From positions 1 through 49,720 of the forward strand of contig JAIBBX010000008.1 in the NCBI GenBank assembly GCA_019694475.1: a stretch of 49,720 nt of DNA, read 5' to 3'. Numbering within the stretch: the first letter of the stretch is position 1; each line of letters opens with the position of its first letter. The notes under the pieces were generated by a model. It searched no databases, was not told where the DNA came from, and saw only the letters and a list, made by a program, of their open reading frames with translations. Below are positions 8,384 through 18,236 of the stretch, one piece after another. The translations under genes and the position numbers were made by a program. This stretch comes from Parachlamydiales bacterium (lineage in GTDB: Bacteria; Chlamydiota; Chlamydiia; Chlamydiales; SM23-39).

Positions 8384-10042
8384 ATGGCTAATGTTGTCCT
8401 CCAGGGGATGGCTCAATGTTTGGCGCCGCCGCCCGATCTCGTTCGATGGAATGGTGGGCGACCTGAAAAAGTGGAGCTGAACGGTTGCGAAAAGGTGCTC
8501 CACGTCGCTGCCAATATTTTTCGGCTTCTTGGATATCTTGCCATGCTCCCGTTTGCTTGCGTGTATTCCATGGGCAAATATGGCGTATCCTTAATTATGG
8601 GAAATGCTGAAAAGCCAAAAATTGAAGGTCCTGTCGATCCGAATGCTTTGCCCGACCATTTTGGTTTTGCCGATTCTCTTTTCCAAACATCTGGTTTAGG
8701 AACCCGTTATTCCGCTACGCCTCTTGAGGGGCGATGCGATTGGGATGAGTTTATCTCTCAAGAAACGATTGAAGGCGGAGAGAGGGACTATCGGCAATTT
8801 TTCGTCGATGTTCTTAGAAATCCGCAGCCATTCATTGATATTTTGAAGAATATGAATGTTTCGGCTCACCGTTTCTCGTTGGAATGGTCTGTCATTGAGC
8901 CTCAAAGAGGGCAGATCAATGAAGAGGCGGTTGGACTCTACCGCAATTTCATCCAGCAGCTCAAAGCTAATGGAATCGAGCCATATGTGACTTTGCACCA
9001 TTTTGTTTGCCCAAAATGGTTCTTGGATGCGGGCGGGTTCGAGAATTTGGAAAATGTAGGAATCTTTAAAGACCACGCCCTTCGGATGATGGAATTATTC
9101 CCTGAAGTGACCCACTGGATGCCGTTCAATGAGATCAATATCGACGGGTTTCAAAAGTCGGTCCGAGGCGTTTATCCTCCCGGAAAAACCGGCGATATTG
9201 CCGGCGCTGGCAACATGATGCGAAACATGCTGCTTGCCCATTGCCAAATCTACAAAGACGCTAAGGCCCGGCGCCCCGATTTGCAGATTGGCTCTACCCA
9301 CCAATGGCTCAACTTTCAGCCGCTCGAAGGCAACTGGCTAGAGCAGTCCATCTGCTACTTCCTCTCTAAAATCACCCACTATGCTTGCTACGACTTCTTC
9401 AAAACGGGCAAATTCTCAATGGACGTCCCAGGCGTTGCTAACGTCCAAATGGAGATCCCGAAAGAAGAATTCGATGCCAATAATCAATTCAGCGATTTTC
9501 TAGGAGTGCAATTCTATGGCTATCCGCAGCTCAAGGCTGGATTCAATGGATGGCACCCCTATCCTGGCTACAAAATCAATAACGTGCCATATCTTGGCCT
9601 CACCTTTGGTTCGACATCTCCGGAAGGAAGGCCTGCGCAAAGTTTCGGTCCAGGTTTCAATCCTGAATCGCTCGATGATTGCCTAACAGAGGCTGTTGCT
9701 CTCGGAAAGCCGATTGTTATTTCTGAAACAGGCTGCGATGCCCGTGTACAAGGACACGGCGATGCAGATTGGCGGGTCGACAACGAAGTCCAGAAGCAAT
9801 ATTTTGAAAAAATCTTCCCGATTTTAATGAAATATAAAGACCATTTAAAGGCTTTCTTTGCTTGGACTTTGATTCGTCGCCATCTCGAGTGGGATCGAGG
9901 CGATTTTCCTCTTCTTGGCACGGTAGATATCGTCAAAGATGGGAATAGAAACATCGTTGGCCACCATTTAAATCCCGCCTCAGAGCTTCTGCAAAGAGTT
10001 TTTAGGGATAGAGTGCTAGCTCCTGCTGAAATTGCAATATAA
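8384..10042 (+). CDS. Glycoside hydrolase family 1 protein (beta-glucosidase-like), membrane-anchored
   Basis: The 552-residue protein holds a GH1 (beta/alpha)8 barrel: TLHHFVCPKWF, the acid/base E250 in PFNEI, and the nucleophile E448 in ISETG, followed by FAWTLIRRHLEW, which replaces the usual WSL-NFEW. GH1 enzymes cleave beta-linked glucosides, galactosides or phospho-glycosides. The consensus TFNEP and TENG are changed to PFNEI and SETG, as in divergent members. A hydrophobic stretch at about residues 42-72 precedes the barrel and may be a membrane anchor, which typical GH1 enzymes lack. An AAAGGA site sits before the ATG. The substrate is not known; a host or stored polysaccharide is possible. 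Confidence 0.85.
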   Translation: MANVVLQGMAQCLAPPPDLVRWNGGRPEKVELNGCEKVLHVAANIFRLLGYLAMLPFACVYSMGKYGVSLIMGNAEKPKIEGPVDPNALPDHFGFADSLFQTSGLGTRYSATPLEGRCDWDEFISQETIEGGERDYRQFFVDVLRNPQPFIDILKNMNVSAHRFSLEWSVIEPQRGQINEEAVGLYRNFIQQLKANGIEPYVTLHHFVCPKWFLDAGGFENLENVGIFKDHALRMMELFPEVTHWMPFNEINIDGFQKSVRGVYPPGKTGDIAGAGNMMRNMLLAHCQIYKDAKARRPDLQIGSTHQWLNFQPLEGNWLEQSICYFLSKITHYACYDFFKTGKFSMDVPGVANVQMEIPKEEFDANNQFSDFLGVQFYGYPQLKAGFNGWHPYPGYKINNVPYLGLTFGSTSPEGRPAQSFGPGFNPESLDDCLTEAVALGKPIVISETGCDARVQGHGDADWRVDNEVQKQYFEKIFPILMKYKDHLKAFFAWTLIRRHLEWDRGDFPLLGTVDIVKDGNRNIVGHHLNPASELLQRVFRDRVLAPAEIAI

Positions 10043-10047
10043 TATCC

Positions 10048-10076
10048 TTACTTTTTAATGATATTATAGTTATAAT
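10048..10076 (+). promoter_or_regulatory. Probable sigma70-type promoter of the histidine kinase gene
   Basis: TTACTT at 10048-10053 and TATAAT at 10071-10076 are separated by 17 bp, followed by a 22-bp leader before the ATG at 10099. The -10 box is a perfect consensus; the local AT richness makes a chance match possible. Confidence 0.5.
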
Positions 10077-10098
10077 ATTTGTTAAAAAGAGATTATTA

Positions 10099-11760
10099 AT
10101 GGCTGCAATTTCAAAATCAAGGGTCATAGTTGAACCTCCTTTATATTCAAGATTGGATTCTCCCGTTCTTTCCCGTCAAACAGATATTGAGTCGATCGTA
10201 ATTGAGAGGCTGCGGCAAAGTGCGAGAGTTTTTGATCAAGTGTCTTATGAGCGTGTTGGACTAGGCGAGAAATCGAGGGGCGAATTAGCGGGTGAGATGT
10301 TAGACATTTTGTCTCATTTGAATGATGCGATTCAAGATGCCCTTATGCCTGATAAACTCGATGAATTTGTAGCTGCAGAGTTAGTGCAAATTTCAGAAAC
10401 TGTAAATGAGTTTTTGAACGATCCTGGACTATCAAACGAAATCAGGGTGGCTTTTTTAAAAGAAACCATCAAAATTTCTGTGTTTTTGAATAATTACATT
10501 CAAAAACCATCTGTTTGTCATGAGCAAAAGGTTAAAATCATTGCAAGCATGCTGGCAGCGGCTGAGGCATTGAATCAATTCAACGACGATTTTTTAACCG
10601 ATCTTCAAGAAAAAGTTAGCAGCCAAGCTGCTCAAGAAATGGAATCGATCCCCTCATCGTTTCTTCGGCATGAATTGCGCGCGCCGCTTCAGAATCTCAT
10701 CGGGGTCTTAAGCTGCATGGAAGGCGTGGCAAGTGATGCTCAGTACAATAAAATCCTGGAAGATGGGTATAAGCATTTAGCCTCTTTATCCGACCTATTG
10801 GGTGCAGAAGGGCTCAAATTGCAAACAAATCCAAGAACTTTTCGGTTAAGTCGATTGATTGAATATGTGCATAATCAAACGAAAAACTATGATAACGGAA
10901 GGGTCAAAATCCAATTCAATATTCCTGCGGATTTGGTCGTCTATGCCGATTTTCAAAAACTTTCGATTGCGCTGATCAATCTGATTACGAATGCGATTAA
11001 ATATAGTCCTGATGGCGAGATGGTCGAGGTGCTCATCGAAAATTCAGGATCTGACTTTCGATTTGCTATCACCGATCGCGGCCCAGGGATGACTGAAGAT
11101 GTGATCCAAAACCAATTATTTCGAATTTTTTCGCCTGGAAGCTCTAGTCATCGGAAGATTAAATCTTCGGGACTTGGTCTTTACATCAGCCAAATGCTTG
11201 TAAAAGCTATGGGAGGAAAAATTCAGGTGAAATCCGAGTTAGGTCAAGGCAGTACATTTTTCTTTGGAATACCAATTGAGCCTGGCAAGGAAGAGGAAAT
11301 AGATCGATCCCCGATTCCTTTTAGATCGGATACTCCGATGCAAAGAGCCCGTACCCCCTTGAAGGTATCTCCAACCCCAGGGCCCAGAGTTCGGTTGCGG
11401 AATGAAAATTTGCGTATCCTTTGGGCAGATGATGATCGAACATCATGGAAAGTTTATCCTATGATTCTTAAACTGGCCGGATTGAAAACTGCCTGTACGC
11501 TTGTTAAAGATGGCGCTTCTGCTGTTGACGCCTTTAAGAGCGGAAATTATGATTTGGTGATTTTAGATAAGAACATGCCAGTCATGGGCGGATGTGAAGC
11601 CGCAATCGCTATTCGAGCTCATAACTTGGCTGTTCCCATCATCCTCGCTACGGGAGATGATTCGAACCCCGAATTCAATATTGATGGAAGGAAAGCGATC
11701 CTGACTAAACCGGTGAAGAACGATACTCTCATACCTCAAATCAACGAATGGTTCTCATAG
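10099..11760 (+). CDS. Hybrid sensor histidine kinase/response regulator
   Basis: The 553-residue protein has a helical N-terminal region (1-180) with no known sensor domain, then a HisKA phospho-acceptor H191 in [12 protein letters not shown]. The ATPase domain follows with the N-box [16 protein letters not shown]1 DRGPGMT and G2 SGLGLYIS. After a linker of about 50 residues comes a receiver domain (about 435-553) with the acidic pair in WADDD, the phospho-acceptor D490 in [10 protein letters not shown] in LATGDD and K in LTKPV. There are no membrane segments, so it senses a cytosolic signal. Output would pass by phosphotransfer from the receiver, since no DNA-binding domain is present and no partner lies nearby. 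It overlaps aconitase by 6 bp at the convergent ends. Confidence 0.9.
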   Translation: MAAISKSRVIVEPPLYSRLDSPVLSRQTDIESIVIERLRQSARVFDQVSYERVGLGEKSRGELAGEMLDILSHLNDAIQDALMPDKLDEFVAAELVQISETVNEFLNDPGLSNEIRVAFLKETIKISVFLNNYIQKPSVCHEQKVKIIASMLAAAEALNQFNDDFLTDLQEKVSSQAAQEMESIPSSFLRHELRAPLQNLIGVLSCMEGVASDAQYNKILEDGYKHLASLSDLLGAEGLKLQTNPRTFRLSRLIEYVHNQTKNYDNGRVKIQFNIPADLVVYADFQKLSIALINLITNAIKYSPDGEMVEVLIENSGSDFRFAITDRGPGMTEDVIQNQLFRIFSPGSSSHRKIKSSGLGLYISQMLVKAMGGKIQVKSELGQGSTFFFGIPIEPGKEEEIDRSPIPFRSDTPMQRARTPLKVSPTPGPRVRLRNENLRILWADDDRTSWKVYPMILKLAGLKTACTLVKDGASAVDAFKSGNYDLVILDKNMPVMGGCEAAIAIRAHNLAVPIILATGDDSNPEFNIDGRKAILTKPVKNDTLIPQINEWFS

Positions 11761-14496
11761 ATGCTTTAAAACGTAGGGCAAAATGCCGCCCCGTTCATAG
11801 TATTCTACTTCGATGGGCGTATCGAGACACGTCGTTAATTCGACCTGTTTCGATCCGAAAGAAAGAAGAGCTTTTTGTCTTGGCGCCAATTTCTTTTCTA
11901 GATGCAGTGTAAACACATCATTTCCTGAGATCCCGGCGCTTTCCCAGCTTTCTCCCTCTTTGAAAAGCAGCGGTAGTACTCCCATGCCGATGAGATTGCT
12001 TCTGTGGATTCTTTCAAAGCTTTGCGCGACGACTGCTTTCACTCCTAAAAGGGCCGTTCCTTTTGCCGCCCAATCGCGAGAGCTTCCCATGCCATAATCT
12101 TTGCCCGCAAAAATGATGAGAGGAGTTCCTTTTTCCAAATATTTTTGACAGGCGTCGTAGATCGGCATGATTGTGCCTTCCGGCATAAGTGAGGTGAAGC
12201 CGCCTTCTTTGCCTTTGGCCATTTTGTTGAGGATGCGTACATTGGCAAAGGTGCCTCGCATCATCACTTCGTGATTGCCTCTGCGGCTGCCATAGCTGTT
12301 GAAATCTTCTTCTTTCACGCCATTTGCGAGCAGGTATTTGCCTGCAGGGGTATCAGCTTTGAAGGCGCCTGCCGGAGAAATGTGGTCAGTTGTTACCGAA
12401 TCACCCAATAAAAGCAGTGGCCGCATATTTTGAAATTGAGGGGCCTTATAGGGTTCAAAAAACGGCGGTTTGCGAATGTAGGTGCTCTTTGGATCCCACG
12501 GATATTTTGCGCTTTTTTTGGTCGGAATCGTTTCCCAGACAGGATTGTCTTTCAAAATGTTCGCATAGCGCTTTTTAAACATTTCGGGCTTTAATCCTTT
12601 GGCGACCGCTTCATAGATTTCATCCGTTGAGGGCCAAATATCTTTCAAATAGACAGCTTTTCCATCCTTGCCCGTTCCAATCGGTTCTTTGGTCAAATCG
12701 ATATCGACTCTTCCAGCGAGAGCGAACGCGACAACGAGGGGAGGGGACATGAGGAAATTGGCTTTGACCGAGCTGTGTATGCGCGCTTCGAAATTGCGGT
12801 TGCCGCTCAAGACGCTTGCTGCTATGAGATCGTGATCTTTGATCGGCTTTTCGATTTTAGCCTCTAGTGGCCCGCTGTTGCCGATGCACGTTGTGCAGCC
12901 ATAGGCAACAAGCTGGAATCCAAGCTGGTCCAAGTATTTTTGCAGATCAGTTTTTTGCAAATAATCGGTCACCACGCGCGAGCCCGGAGCCAAACTTGTT
13001 TTAACCATTGGATTCACTTTCAGCCCTTTTTCAACTGCTTTTTTGGCGAGCAGTCCAGCGCCCACCATGACAAACGGATTGCTGGTGTTGGTGCAGCTCG
13101 TAATTGCAGCGATGACAACGGAGCCATGCTTTAATGTGCCGTCATAGGGAATCGATTCGTTATAACCGGGCGGAACAACGGGAGTTGTCAGAGGGCGGTT
13201 GGTGAGCATTTCTTGTTCGCTCCAAATCTCGTGCTTTGGATCTCCCACAATCTTAGTTCCTCCTGAATCGAGCGGGGCTTCGACAGCGAAGAACCCTTCT
13301 GAGTGGATGTAGATTGTTTTGCCCATTTCGGACGATTTTTTCTCATAGCCGCCTGCAGAAATCGGAGCGGTGAAAAGGTCCTTAAATTTAGCTTTGAGTT
13401 CATGCAAGGCAATCCGGTCTTGAGGCCGCTTCGGTCCTGCAACGCATGGTTTCAAACTGGACAGATCCAGCTCGACCACTTTGGTGTAATCGACTTCGCC
13501 TTTTTTCGGGATGCCGAAAAGCTCTTGCGCTTTGAGGTATTTTTCAACCAGCTGCACGTGCTTTTCATCCCGCCCTGTCATTCTCAGATAGTCGAGACTT
13601 TTTTCATCGACGGGGAAAAAGCCCATCGTGGCGCCATATTCGGGGGCCATATTGGCAATCGTGGCTCTATCTGCCACGGTCAAACTTGCGGTTCCTTCAC
13701 CAAAGAATTCGACAAACTTGCCCACCACTTTTTCTTTGCGGAGCAGTTCTGTGACTCTCAATGTGAGATCGGTCGCAGTGACCCCTTCGGGGATTTCGCC
13801 CTCGAGATGAACGCCGATCACTTCGGGCGTTTGAATAGAGACTGGCTGGCCAAGCATGGCAGCTTCCGCCTCGATCCCGCCAACGCCCCAGCCGACAACG
13901 CCAAGGCCGTTGATCATCGTCGTATGCGAATCGGTTCCAACAAGCGTATCGGGAAAAAGCACCCCGTCTTTTTCCGTTACAACGGTTGCCAGGTGCTCCA
14001 AGTTGACTTGGTGGACGATTCCAATACCGGGTGGTACAACTTTAAATGTTTTGAAGGCCTCTTGACCCCATTTGAGGAACTCGTATCGCTCTCGGTTTCT
14101 TTCGAACTCGATTTGCAAATTAAAAAGAAACGCATCGACTGTGCCAGATCGATCCACCTGAACTGAATGGTCGATCACAAGATCGACTGGAACAAGCGGT
14201 TCTACTTGCTTTGGATCATTGACAGCTTCTCTCATTGCAGCGAGATCGACGAGGAGGGGAACGCCGGTGAAGTCTTGCAAAACAACCCTTGCAACGCAAA
14301 AGGGGACATCGGCGGGATCTGGTTTTTTCGCGTTATACCGGACGAGCCGGTCGATGTCTTCTTTGCGAACCTTTTTGCCGTCGAGATTGCGCATCAGCGA
14401 CTCGAGCATGATTCGTATCGATACAGGAAGACGCGATTTATGTCCGACGAGATCGGGCAAAGAATAATAGGAATGGGGGCCAAGTGTTTTTTTCAT
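11755..14496 (-). CDS. acnA: Aconitate hydratase (AcnA type)
   Basis: The 913-residue protein matches the AcnA/IRP1 branch along its whole length. It has [17 protein letters not shown] near the N terminus, [19 protein letters not shown], and iron-sulfur ligands in TSCTNTSNP and the two cysteines of TTCIGNSG. Swivel-domain motifs [25 protein letters not shown] and [10 protein letters not shown] follow. The enzyme isomerises citrate to isocitrate in the TCA cycle in the cytosol. Its presence argues for an environmental chlamydia, since Chlamydia species have an incomplete cycle without it. An 870-bp open frame on the opposite strand (13303-14166) is a shadow. It runs alone, convergent with the kinase. 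Confidence 0.97.
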   Translation of the reverse strand: MKKTLGPHSYYSLPDLVGHKSRLPVSIRIMLESLMRNLDGKKVRKEDIDRLVRYNAKKPDPADVPFCVARVVLQDFTGVPLLVDLAAMREAVNDPKQVEPLVPVDLVIDHSVQVDRSGTVDAFLFNLQIEFERNRERYEFLKWGQEAFKTFKVVPPGIGIVHQVNLEHLATVVTEKDGVLFPDTLVGTDSHTTMINGLGVVGWGVGGIEAEAAMLGQPVSIQTPEVIGVHLEGEIPEGVTATDLTLRVTELLRKEKVVGKFVEFFGEGTASLTVADRATIANMAPEYGATMGFFPVDEKSLDYLRMTGRDEKHVQLVEKYLKAQELFGIPKKGEVDYTKVVELDLSSLKPCVAGPKRPQDRIALHELKAKFKDLFTAPISAGGYEKKSSEMGKTIYIHSEGFFAVEAPLDSGGTKIVGDPKHEIWSEQEMLTNRPLTTPVVPPGYNESIPYDGTLKHGSVVIAAITSCTNTSNPFVMVGAGLLAKKAVEKGLKVNPMVKTSLAPGSRVVTDYLQKTDLQKYLDQLGFQLVAYGCTTCIGNSGPLEAKIEKPIKDHDLIAASVLSGNRNFEARIHSSVKANFLMSPPLVVAFALAGRVDIDLTKEPIGTGKDGKAVYLKDIWPSTDEIYEAVAKGLKPEMFKKRYANILKDNPVWETIPTKKSAKYPWDPKSTYIRKPPFFEPYKAPQFQNMRPLLLLGDSVTTDHISPAGAFKADTPAGKYLLANGVKEEDFNSYGSRRGNHEVMMRGTFANVRILNKMAKGKEGGFTSLMPEGTIMPIYDACQKYLEKGTPLIIFAGKDYGMGSSRDWAAKGTALLGVKAVVAQSFERIHRSNLIGMGVLPLLFKEGESWESAGISGNDVFTLHLEKKLAPRQKALLSFGSKQVELTTCLDTPIEVEYYERGGILPYVLKHL

Positions 14497-14539
14497 AATT
14501 CCAGATCATTCACCATCGGCCGAAATTTTTCAAAATAAA

Positions 14540-15523
14540 TTACGGAGTCCTAAGCGCGTCTTGGTAAGGTTTTAAGACCATTTGCCATTTGGGGATGTAG
14601 GTAGAAAGGCTTTGGAAATGGCCTGTTTGCAAAACTTCGACGATTCCTTGCCCGCCCATGTTGTGAATAAGCCCCTGATGAAACGCTCCCGATTCATAAA
14701 TGTACGATTGCGTTTCCAAAATGTATGCGCCCTTGTCGACAAGATTGCTCTTTTTCAGCCCATCTAGGAATGTTTGTGCGCTTGATAGGTATTGTTCATT
14801 GTATGTTTGGACTACAATGAGCTGTCTTCCCGTTCCGACAAGCCCCACAAAATGACTCAAGTTCATCATTCTTGATGCTCCGCTGACTACGCCGCCGTGA
14901 TAAGAAAAACGGGGTGTAGTTGGATCTTGGATCAGCATGTACAAATGATAGTGTTTGGATTTCCCATAATTTTGCGGCTGGTTTGCGGGCTGCACGTTGA
15001 TGCTCACCATTGGAGTCACGATCACTTTTTTGGTTGTGTAGGAGCCGTTTTTTGTTTGGATGGTTGCAATTTTCTGATTGGCATCGATAGACACATTGTC
15101 TGCGCGTGTATTGTTGAGGAGGGTAATGTCAGTGGCGGAGATCAATTTAAGCAAGTTTTCAATCAGCTCGTAGCATCCGCGCGAAAAATACCAGCCATTT
15201 GGACTTTTTGTGGAATCAAAGGCCTGGTTGGGATGATCCATCGAAACAATCTTGCAGCCAGCATATTTTTCCAAAAAGGCTTTGAGAGTGGTGTCGTGGC
15301 CGATCTGATGGCAGCCCAAATCTGCGTGCATGATCCCGCAAACGTTGATCCCTTTCCACGCTCCTCCGCACTCTGCCGCTTCTTCAAGAATCATCACTCG
15401 ATTGCCCGAATGATATTGGTAAAGAGCTTCAAAAAGGGAGAATGGGCTCGATCCAACCACAATGCAATCATAGTCGGTTGCAAGAAGAGTAATGTGCAGA
15501 ATCAGGAGAAGTATATAACGCAT
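14540..15523 (-). CDS. Exported FAD/NAD(P)-binding oxidoreductase-like protein
   Basis: A signal-like N terminus (hydrophobic residues 2-15) is followed directly by a Rossmann dinucleotide-binding region, DYDCIVVGSSPFSLFEAL, ending in the acidic VMILEE. The usual GxGxxG is degenerate (GSSPFS), though the second half, ECGGAW, matches FAD-binding amine-oxidase and protoporphyrinogen-oxidase-like proteins. Residues 100-325 are of the same general class but carry no diagnostic active-site motif. Export of a flavoprotein would suggest Tat or post-export cofactor loading. The gene follows the membrane protein at 15526 with 2 bp between and is in an operon with it and the deformylase. Confidence 0.65.
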   Translation of the reverse strand: MRYILLLILHITLLATDYDCIVVGSSPFSLFEALYQYHSGNRVMILEEAAECGGAWKGINVCGIMHADLGCHQIGHDTTLKAFLEKYAGCKIVSMDHPNQAFDSTKSPNGWYFSRGCYELIENLLKLISATDITLLNNTRADNVSIDANQKIATIQTKNGSYTTKKVIVTPMVSINVQPANQPQNYGKSKHYHLYMLIQDPTTPRFSYHGGVVSGASRMMNLSHFVGLVGTGRQLIVVQTYNEQYLSSAQTFLDGLKKSNLVDKGAYILETQSYIYESGAFHQGLIHNMGGQGIVEVLQTGHFQSLSTYIPKWQMVLKPYQDALRTP

Positions 15524-15525
15524 GT

Positions 15526-16005
15526 CTATCCCTTTTTATATTTTGTGTAGAGATCGTAGGCTCTCCCGATGAAAATGCCAGTGAAGATTCCGGAAAGCAG
15601 AGAATCATAGATGTAATATTCTTCGACTTGTTTCGGGTGGGTTTCATAGCTATATACAAAAAAACTTCGAACGGCAAAAACAAGCAAGATGAGAACGAGT
15701 ACTGACCATGTGCCAGGAAGCGTCACAGTCTTATTTTTTCGATCAGCTTTGATTTTCCATGAAACTACAGATTGCCACCCCAATACAGATCCTCCAACAA
15801 TCCCTAAGAACCATAGAGGGAAAAGAGAAAATTGTTCGTGGACCCGCTCAAAAAGCCATGCCAGGTTCCAGATCATGAAAATCAATGGAAGAACAAGGAG
15901 CCGATAAATCGACATGGTCCTTGGCGTTGCCGCCCTCATTCCGATAATGACTAAAATCACAAAAAGGAAAAATATCCACGCAGGAATGTTAGTCAGAGAG
16001 TCCAT
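15526..16005 (-). CDS. Integral membrane protein, DUF6622-like
   Basis: The 159-residue protein has four to five hydrophobic segments. The start IPAWIFFLFVILVIIGMRAATPRTM has the spacing of DUF6622-type small membrane proteins, whose role is unknown; this match is by eye and tentative. It overlaps the end of the peptide deformylase gene by 17 bp upstream and is followed after 2 bp by the flavoprotein gene, so the three are probably translated from one message. Confidence 0.6.
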   Translation of the reverse strand: MDSLTNIPAWIFFLFVILVIIGMRAATPRTMSIYRLLVLPLIFMIWNLAWLFERVHEQFSLFPLWFLGIVGGSVLGWQSVVSWKIKADRKNKTVTLPGTWSVLVLILLVFAVRSFFVYSYETHPKQVEEYYIYDSLLSGIFTGIFIGRAYDLYTKYKKG

Positions 16006-16645
16006 CTCTCATCCTTATCCAATCGGCACGAGTTGCTTTTTGAGACCAGTCCCGCCATTCAATCCGGTATTGAGGTAGATCTTTCTCTGTAACCCAATGT
16101 AAATCCGAATCATCTTTGATTCGATCAGGAAAACGGATCCCATTCAAATGGTCGAGTTCATGTTGGAAAATACGAGCTACGTACCCTTCATACTCTTCTG
16201 TAAAAATATTGCCTTGTCTATCGTAGGCCCGAATGACCACTTTTTGAGAGCGGGGGACGATTCCGCATAAGTTCCCTGTAGAGTAACACCCTTCGCGCCA
16301 GTAGACTTGTTCTTCCGATTTCCAAAGAATTTCGGGGTTGATGAACTCTTTCATTTTGGGGGGAGGTGGTCCTGAATCTTTAGTGAAGACGCCTGTTGCA
16401 GCTGTGTCGACTAAAATAATCGACTTATCAATTCCAATTTGAGGCGCCGCAAGCCCCACCATGATGGCCCGGCTCCGGTCTTGCGTCTCGCCAAAAGCAA
16501 TATCGTACATTTTATCGATGATTCCCTGGATTTCATCCGAGGCGATTGTGCAAGGGCAAACCTCGCATGTTTCTTCGTTAAGCAGAGGATCTGATGGTGG
16601 AAGGAACAAACTCATAGCCAAAAGTAGTGAAAACATGCAAAACAT
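15989..16645 (-). CDS. def: Peptide deformylase with signal-like N terminus
   Basis: All three deformylase motifs are present: GLAAPQIG (64-71), EGCYS with metal ligand C120, and QHELDHLNG with H162, E163 and H166. Deformylase removes formyl groups from new polypeptides at the ribosome in the cytosol. The first 20 residues (MFCMFSLLLAMSLFLPPSDP) are hydrophobic and look like a signal peptide or membrane anchor, which normal deformylases do not have; an internal start at M11 would still leave hydrophobic residues. A Cys-rich segment (CEVCPC, 27-32) follows. It may be an accessory copy rather than the housekeeping enzyme. The divergent methyltransferase gene overlaps its 5' end if that gene starts at its GTG. 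Confidence 0.85.
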   Translation of the reverse strand: MFCMFSLLLAMSLFLPPSDPLLNEETCEVCPCTIASDEIQGIIDKMYDIAFGETQDRSRAIMVGLAAPQIGIDKSIILVDTAATGVFTKDSGPPPPKMKEFINPEILWKSEEQVYWREGCYSTGNLCGIVPRSQKVVIRAYDRQGNIFTEEYEGYVARIFQHELDHLNGIRFPDRIKDDSDLHWVTEKDLPQYRIEWRDWSQKATRADWIRMRDGLSD

Positions 16646-17301
16646 TGTATGGAAAATCGGAAAGACTGCAAGATTATTTTATGGATATTCAAAAATTGAT
16701 TCACACACTGCGCCCCTTCGGAGACGTCCTCGAGATAGGATTCGGATCCGCAAGCAAGGAGATCGAAAAATATCGTCCAAGGACGCACACTATTGTTTCT
16801 ACCGATCCCAAAGCGAGCGCTTGGGCAAAAGATCACGAGGGAGTTAAGGTGATTCAAGATGTTTGGCAAGGCGCTCTTCCTGAATTGGGGGTTTTCGATA
16901 CGATCTTTTTTGGCATTGATCCTGTTGAGGGGGGATTTTTGATCCGCTATCAATATACAGACTCTGAATTGGATCTATTTTGCGCCTCCGTTGGAGAAAA
17001 AAAATATTTATCAAAGTTTTTGGCCGAACTGGAGCGAAACGGCCAGATCACCCATGATCAGAAAGAAAAGATGATCCATAAATACAAGCTTGCCCACGCA
17101 AATCCTCCTCCGCAGAAACGGAGCGGAGAAATGGTGCAGTTTTTAAAACATTGTTTGTCTACGCATATGAGGAAAGGGAGCCGTTTTTCTTGCACTTTGA
17201 AAAGCGAGCTCGACGACCCCATCTTTTTCAATGAGATTGCCGTCGATCCATTTTTGGATGTCCGCTTGGACGGCATGATTCTTGTGATTGAAAAACTATG
17301 A
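16627..17301 (+). CDS. SAM-dependent methyltransferase, guanidinoacetate methyltransferase-like
   Basis: Residues 35-105 form a class I methyltransferase core: GDVLEIGFGSAS is the SAM-binding loop, STDPKAS carries the acidic residue after strand 2, and FDTIFFGIDP matches strand 4. The phrase RPRTHTIVSTD recalls the guanidinoacetate/arginine methyltransferase family, in which a comparable HTIIE segment occurs; this closeness is by eye. The substrate is unknown. The GTG at 16627 overlaps the divergent deformylase start by 19 bp; the ATG at 16681 (residue 19) avoids that but would lack a ribosome-binding site too. The GT-B-like gene begins 23 bp downstream. Confidence 0.7.
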   Translation: MKTCKTLYGKSERLQDYFMDIQKLIHTLRPFGDVLEIGFGSASKEIEKYRPRTHTIVSTDPKASAWAKDHEGVKVIQDVWQGALPELGVFDTIFFGIDPVEGGFLIRYQYTDSELDLFCASVGEKKYLSKFLAELERNGQITHDQKEKMIHKYKLAHANPPPQKRSGEMVQFLKHCLSTHMRKGSRFSCTLKSELDDPIFFNEIAVDPFLDVRLDGMILVIEKL

Positions 17302-17324
17302 AGCTTTGCGTATCATAGTCCTTT

Positions 17325-18236
17325 ATGATTCGTGTTTTTTTGCTTTGTCTTTTCGCCACTTTGTTTGGCGAAAGAACCGATATCCTTTTCCATTTGCACG
17401 ATGCAGGGGAAACGAATGCTCTTTTGCCTGTGATCCGGCAGATCGATGTCGATTACTTAGTGGTCGCAAGCGGCGTTTCGGCGGGTCTGCTAGAACCGCT
17501 CCCGAAAGAAAGGATTCGATCTTTCAATCAATACTCTCAAATCGAGCCCAAGCTGGTCATTACCGGTGTAGCAAATGCGATGCAAGGAGAAGTCCTCGAT
17601 TATTTTCATGCTCGAGGCATTCCAACGTGGGCCTATTGGGACAACTTCAATGCCGATGGAGAGAGCCCCTATTTTAAAACAGCCCATTCTGTAGAACCAA
17701 AAGCCGATCTCTTATTGCTGCCTTGCGAATCTTTGAGAGCAGCTTTTGCAAATAGACCTGTTCGGGTTGTTGGCCATCCAACGCTGGATGTAAAACTTCC
17801 GTCTAAAGTGATCCTTTGGATCGGCGGCTATGGCAAAGATTACGATGAAGCTTACGCCCTTTTTCAAGAAGGGATGAGCCAAGTGGCAGATGCGGTTGTG
17901 ATCCGTCAGCATCATCCAAAAACTGGGGAAAAGAACCAATTTAAATTGAATGAGGCGATGCGTCTTGCCGACCTGGTCGTTTGCCATCAGTCAACAGCCG
18001 CATTTCAAGCATTAGCTGCAGGAAAACGGGTGTTGCATGTGATTCCGGAAGGGCAAGAGTTCGATAGCTTGCCGCTCCAAAGAGGCCTTGCTATGAAGGT
18101 GAGCCGAGCTGATGGATTTGCTAAGGCCGTTCAAGAGGCTTTAGAGATGGATGTTAGCGGTTTTTTTGATTTGATGGGGATTCCCGCGAATAGTACCGAG
18201 GTTTGCAAGTCAGCGATTTTGGAGAATCTGCCTTGA
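17325..18236 (+). CDS. GT-B fold glycosyltransferase/epimerase-like protein
   Basis: This 303-residue protein has a short hydrophobic N terminus (2-14) and then alternating strands and helices typical of the GT-B fold. There is a C-terminal half with VVGHPTLD, VVIRQHHPKTGE and a loop LADLVVCHQSTAAFQALAAGKRVLHV; the last resembles the nucleotide-sugar site of UDP-GlcNAc 2-epimerases and lipid-linked glycosyltransferases. It is shorter than usual for such enzymes and has no close family name I can give. Its stop codon overlaps the TTG start of the next gene (TTGA), which indicates translational coupling with the hydrolase. Confidence 0.6.
   Translation: MIRVFLLCLFATLFGERTDILFHLHDAGETNALLPVIRQIDVDYLVVASGVSAGLLEPLPKERIRSFNQYSQIEPKLVITGVANAMQGEVLDYFHARGIPTWAYWDNFNADGESPYFKTAHSVEPKADLLLLPCESLRAAFANRPVRVVGHPTLDVKLPSKVILWIGGYGKDYDEAYALFQEGMSQVADAVVIRQHHPKTGEKNQFKLNEAMRLADLVVCHQSTAAFQALAAGKRVLHVIPEGQEFDSLPLQRGLAMKVSRADGFAKAVQEALEMDVSGFFDLMGIPANSTEVCKSAILENLP

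Noticed and set aside
13303..14166. Long open frame opposite aconitase (287 residues)
   Set aside because: Shadow of the acnA codons; the amino acid order has no fold pattern and there is no ribosome-binding site.
14897..15550. 217-residue open frame opposite the exported flavoprotein
   Set aside because: Antisense shadow; the minus-strand gene has a signal peptide and a recognisable Rossmann start.
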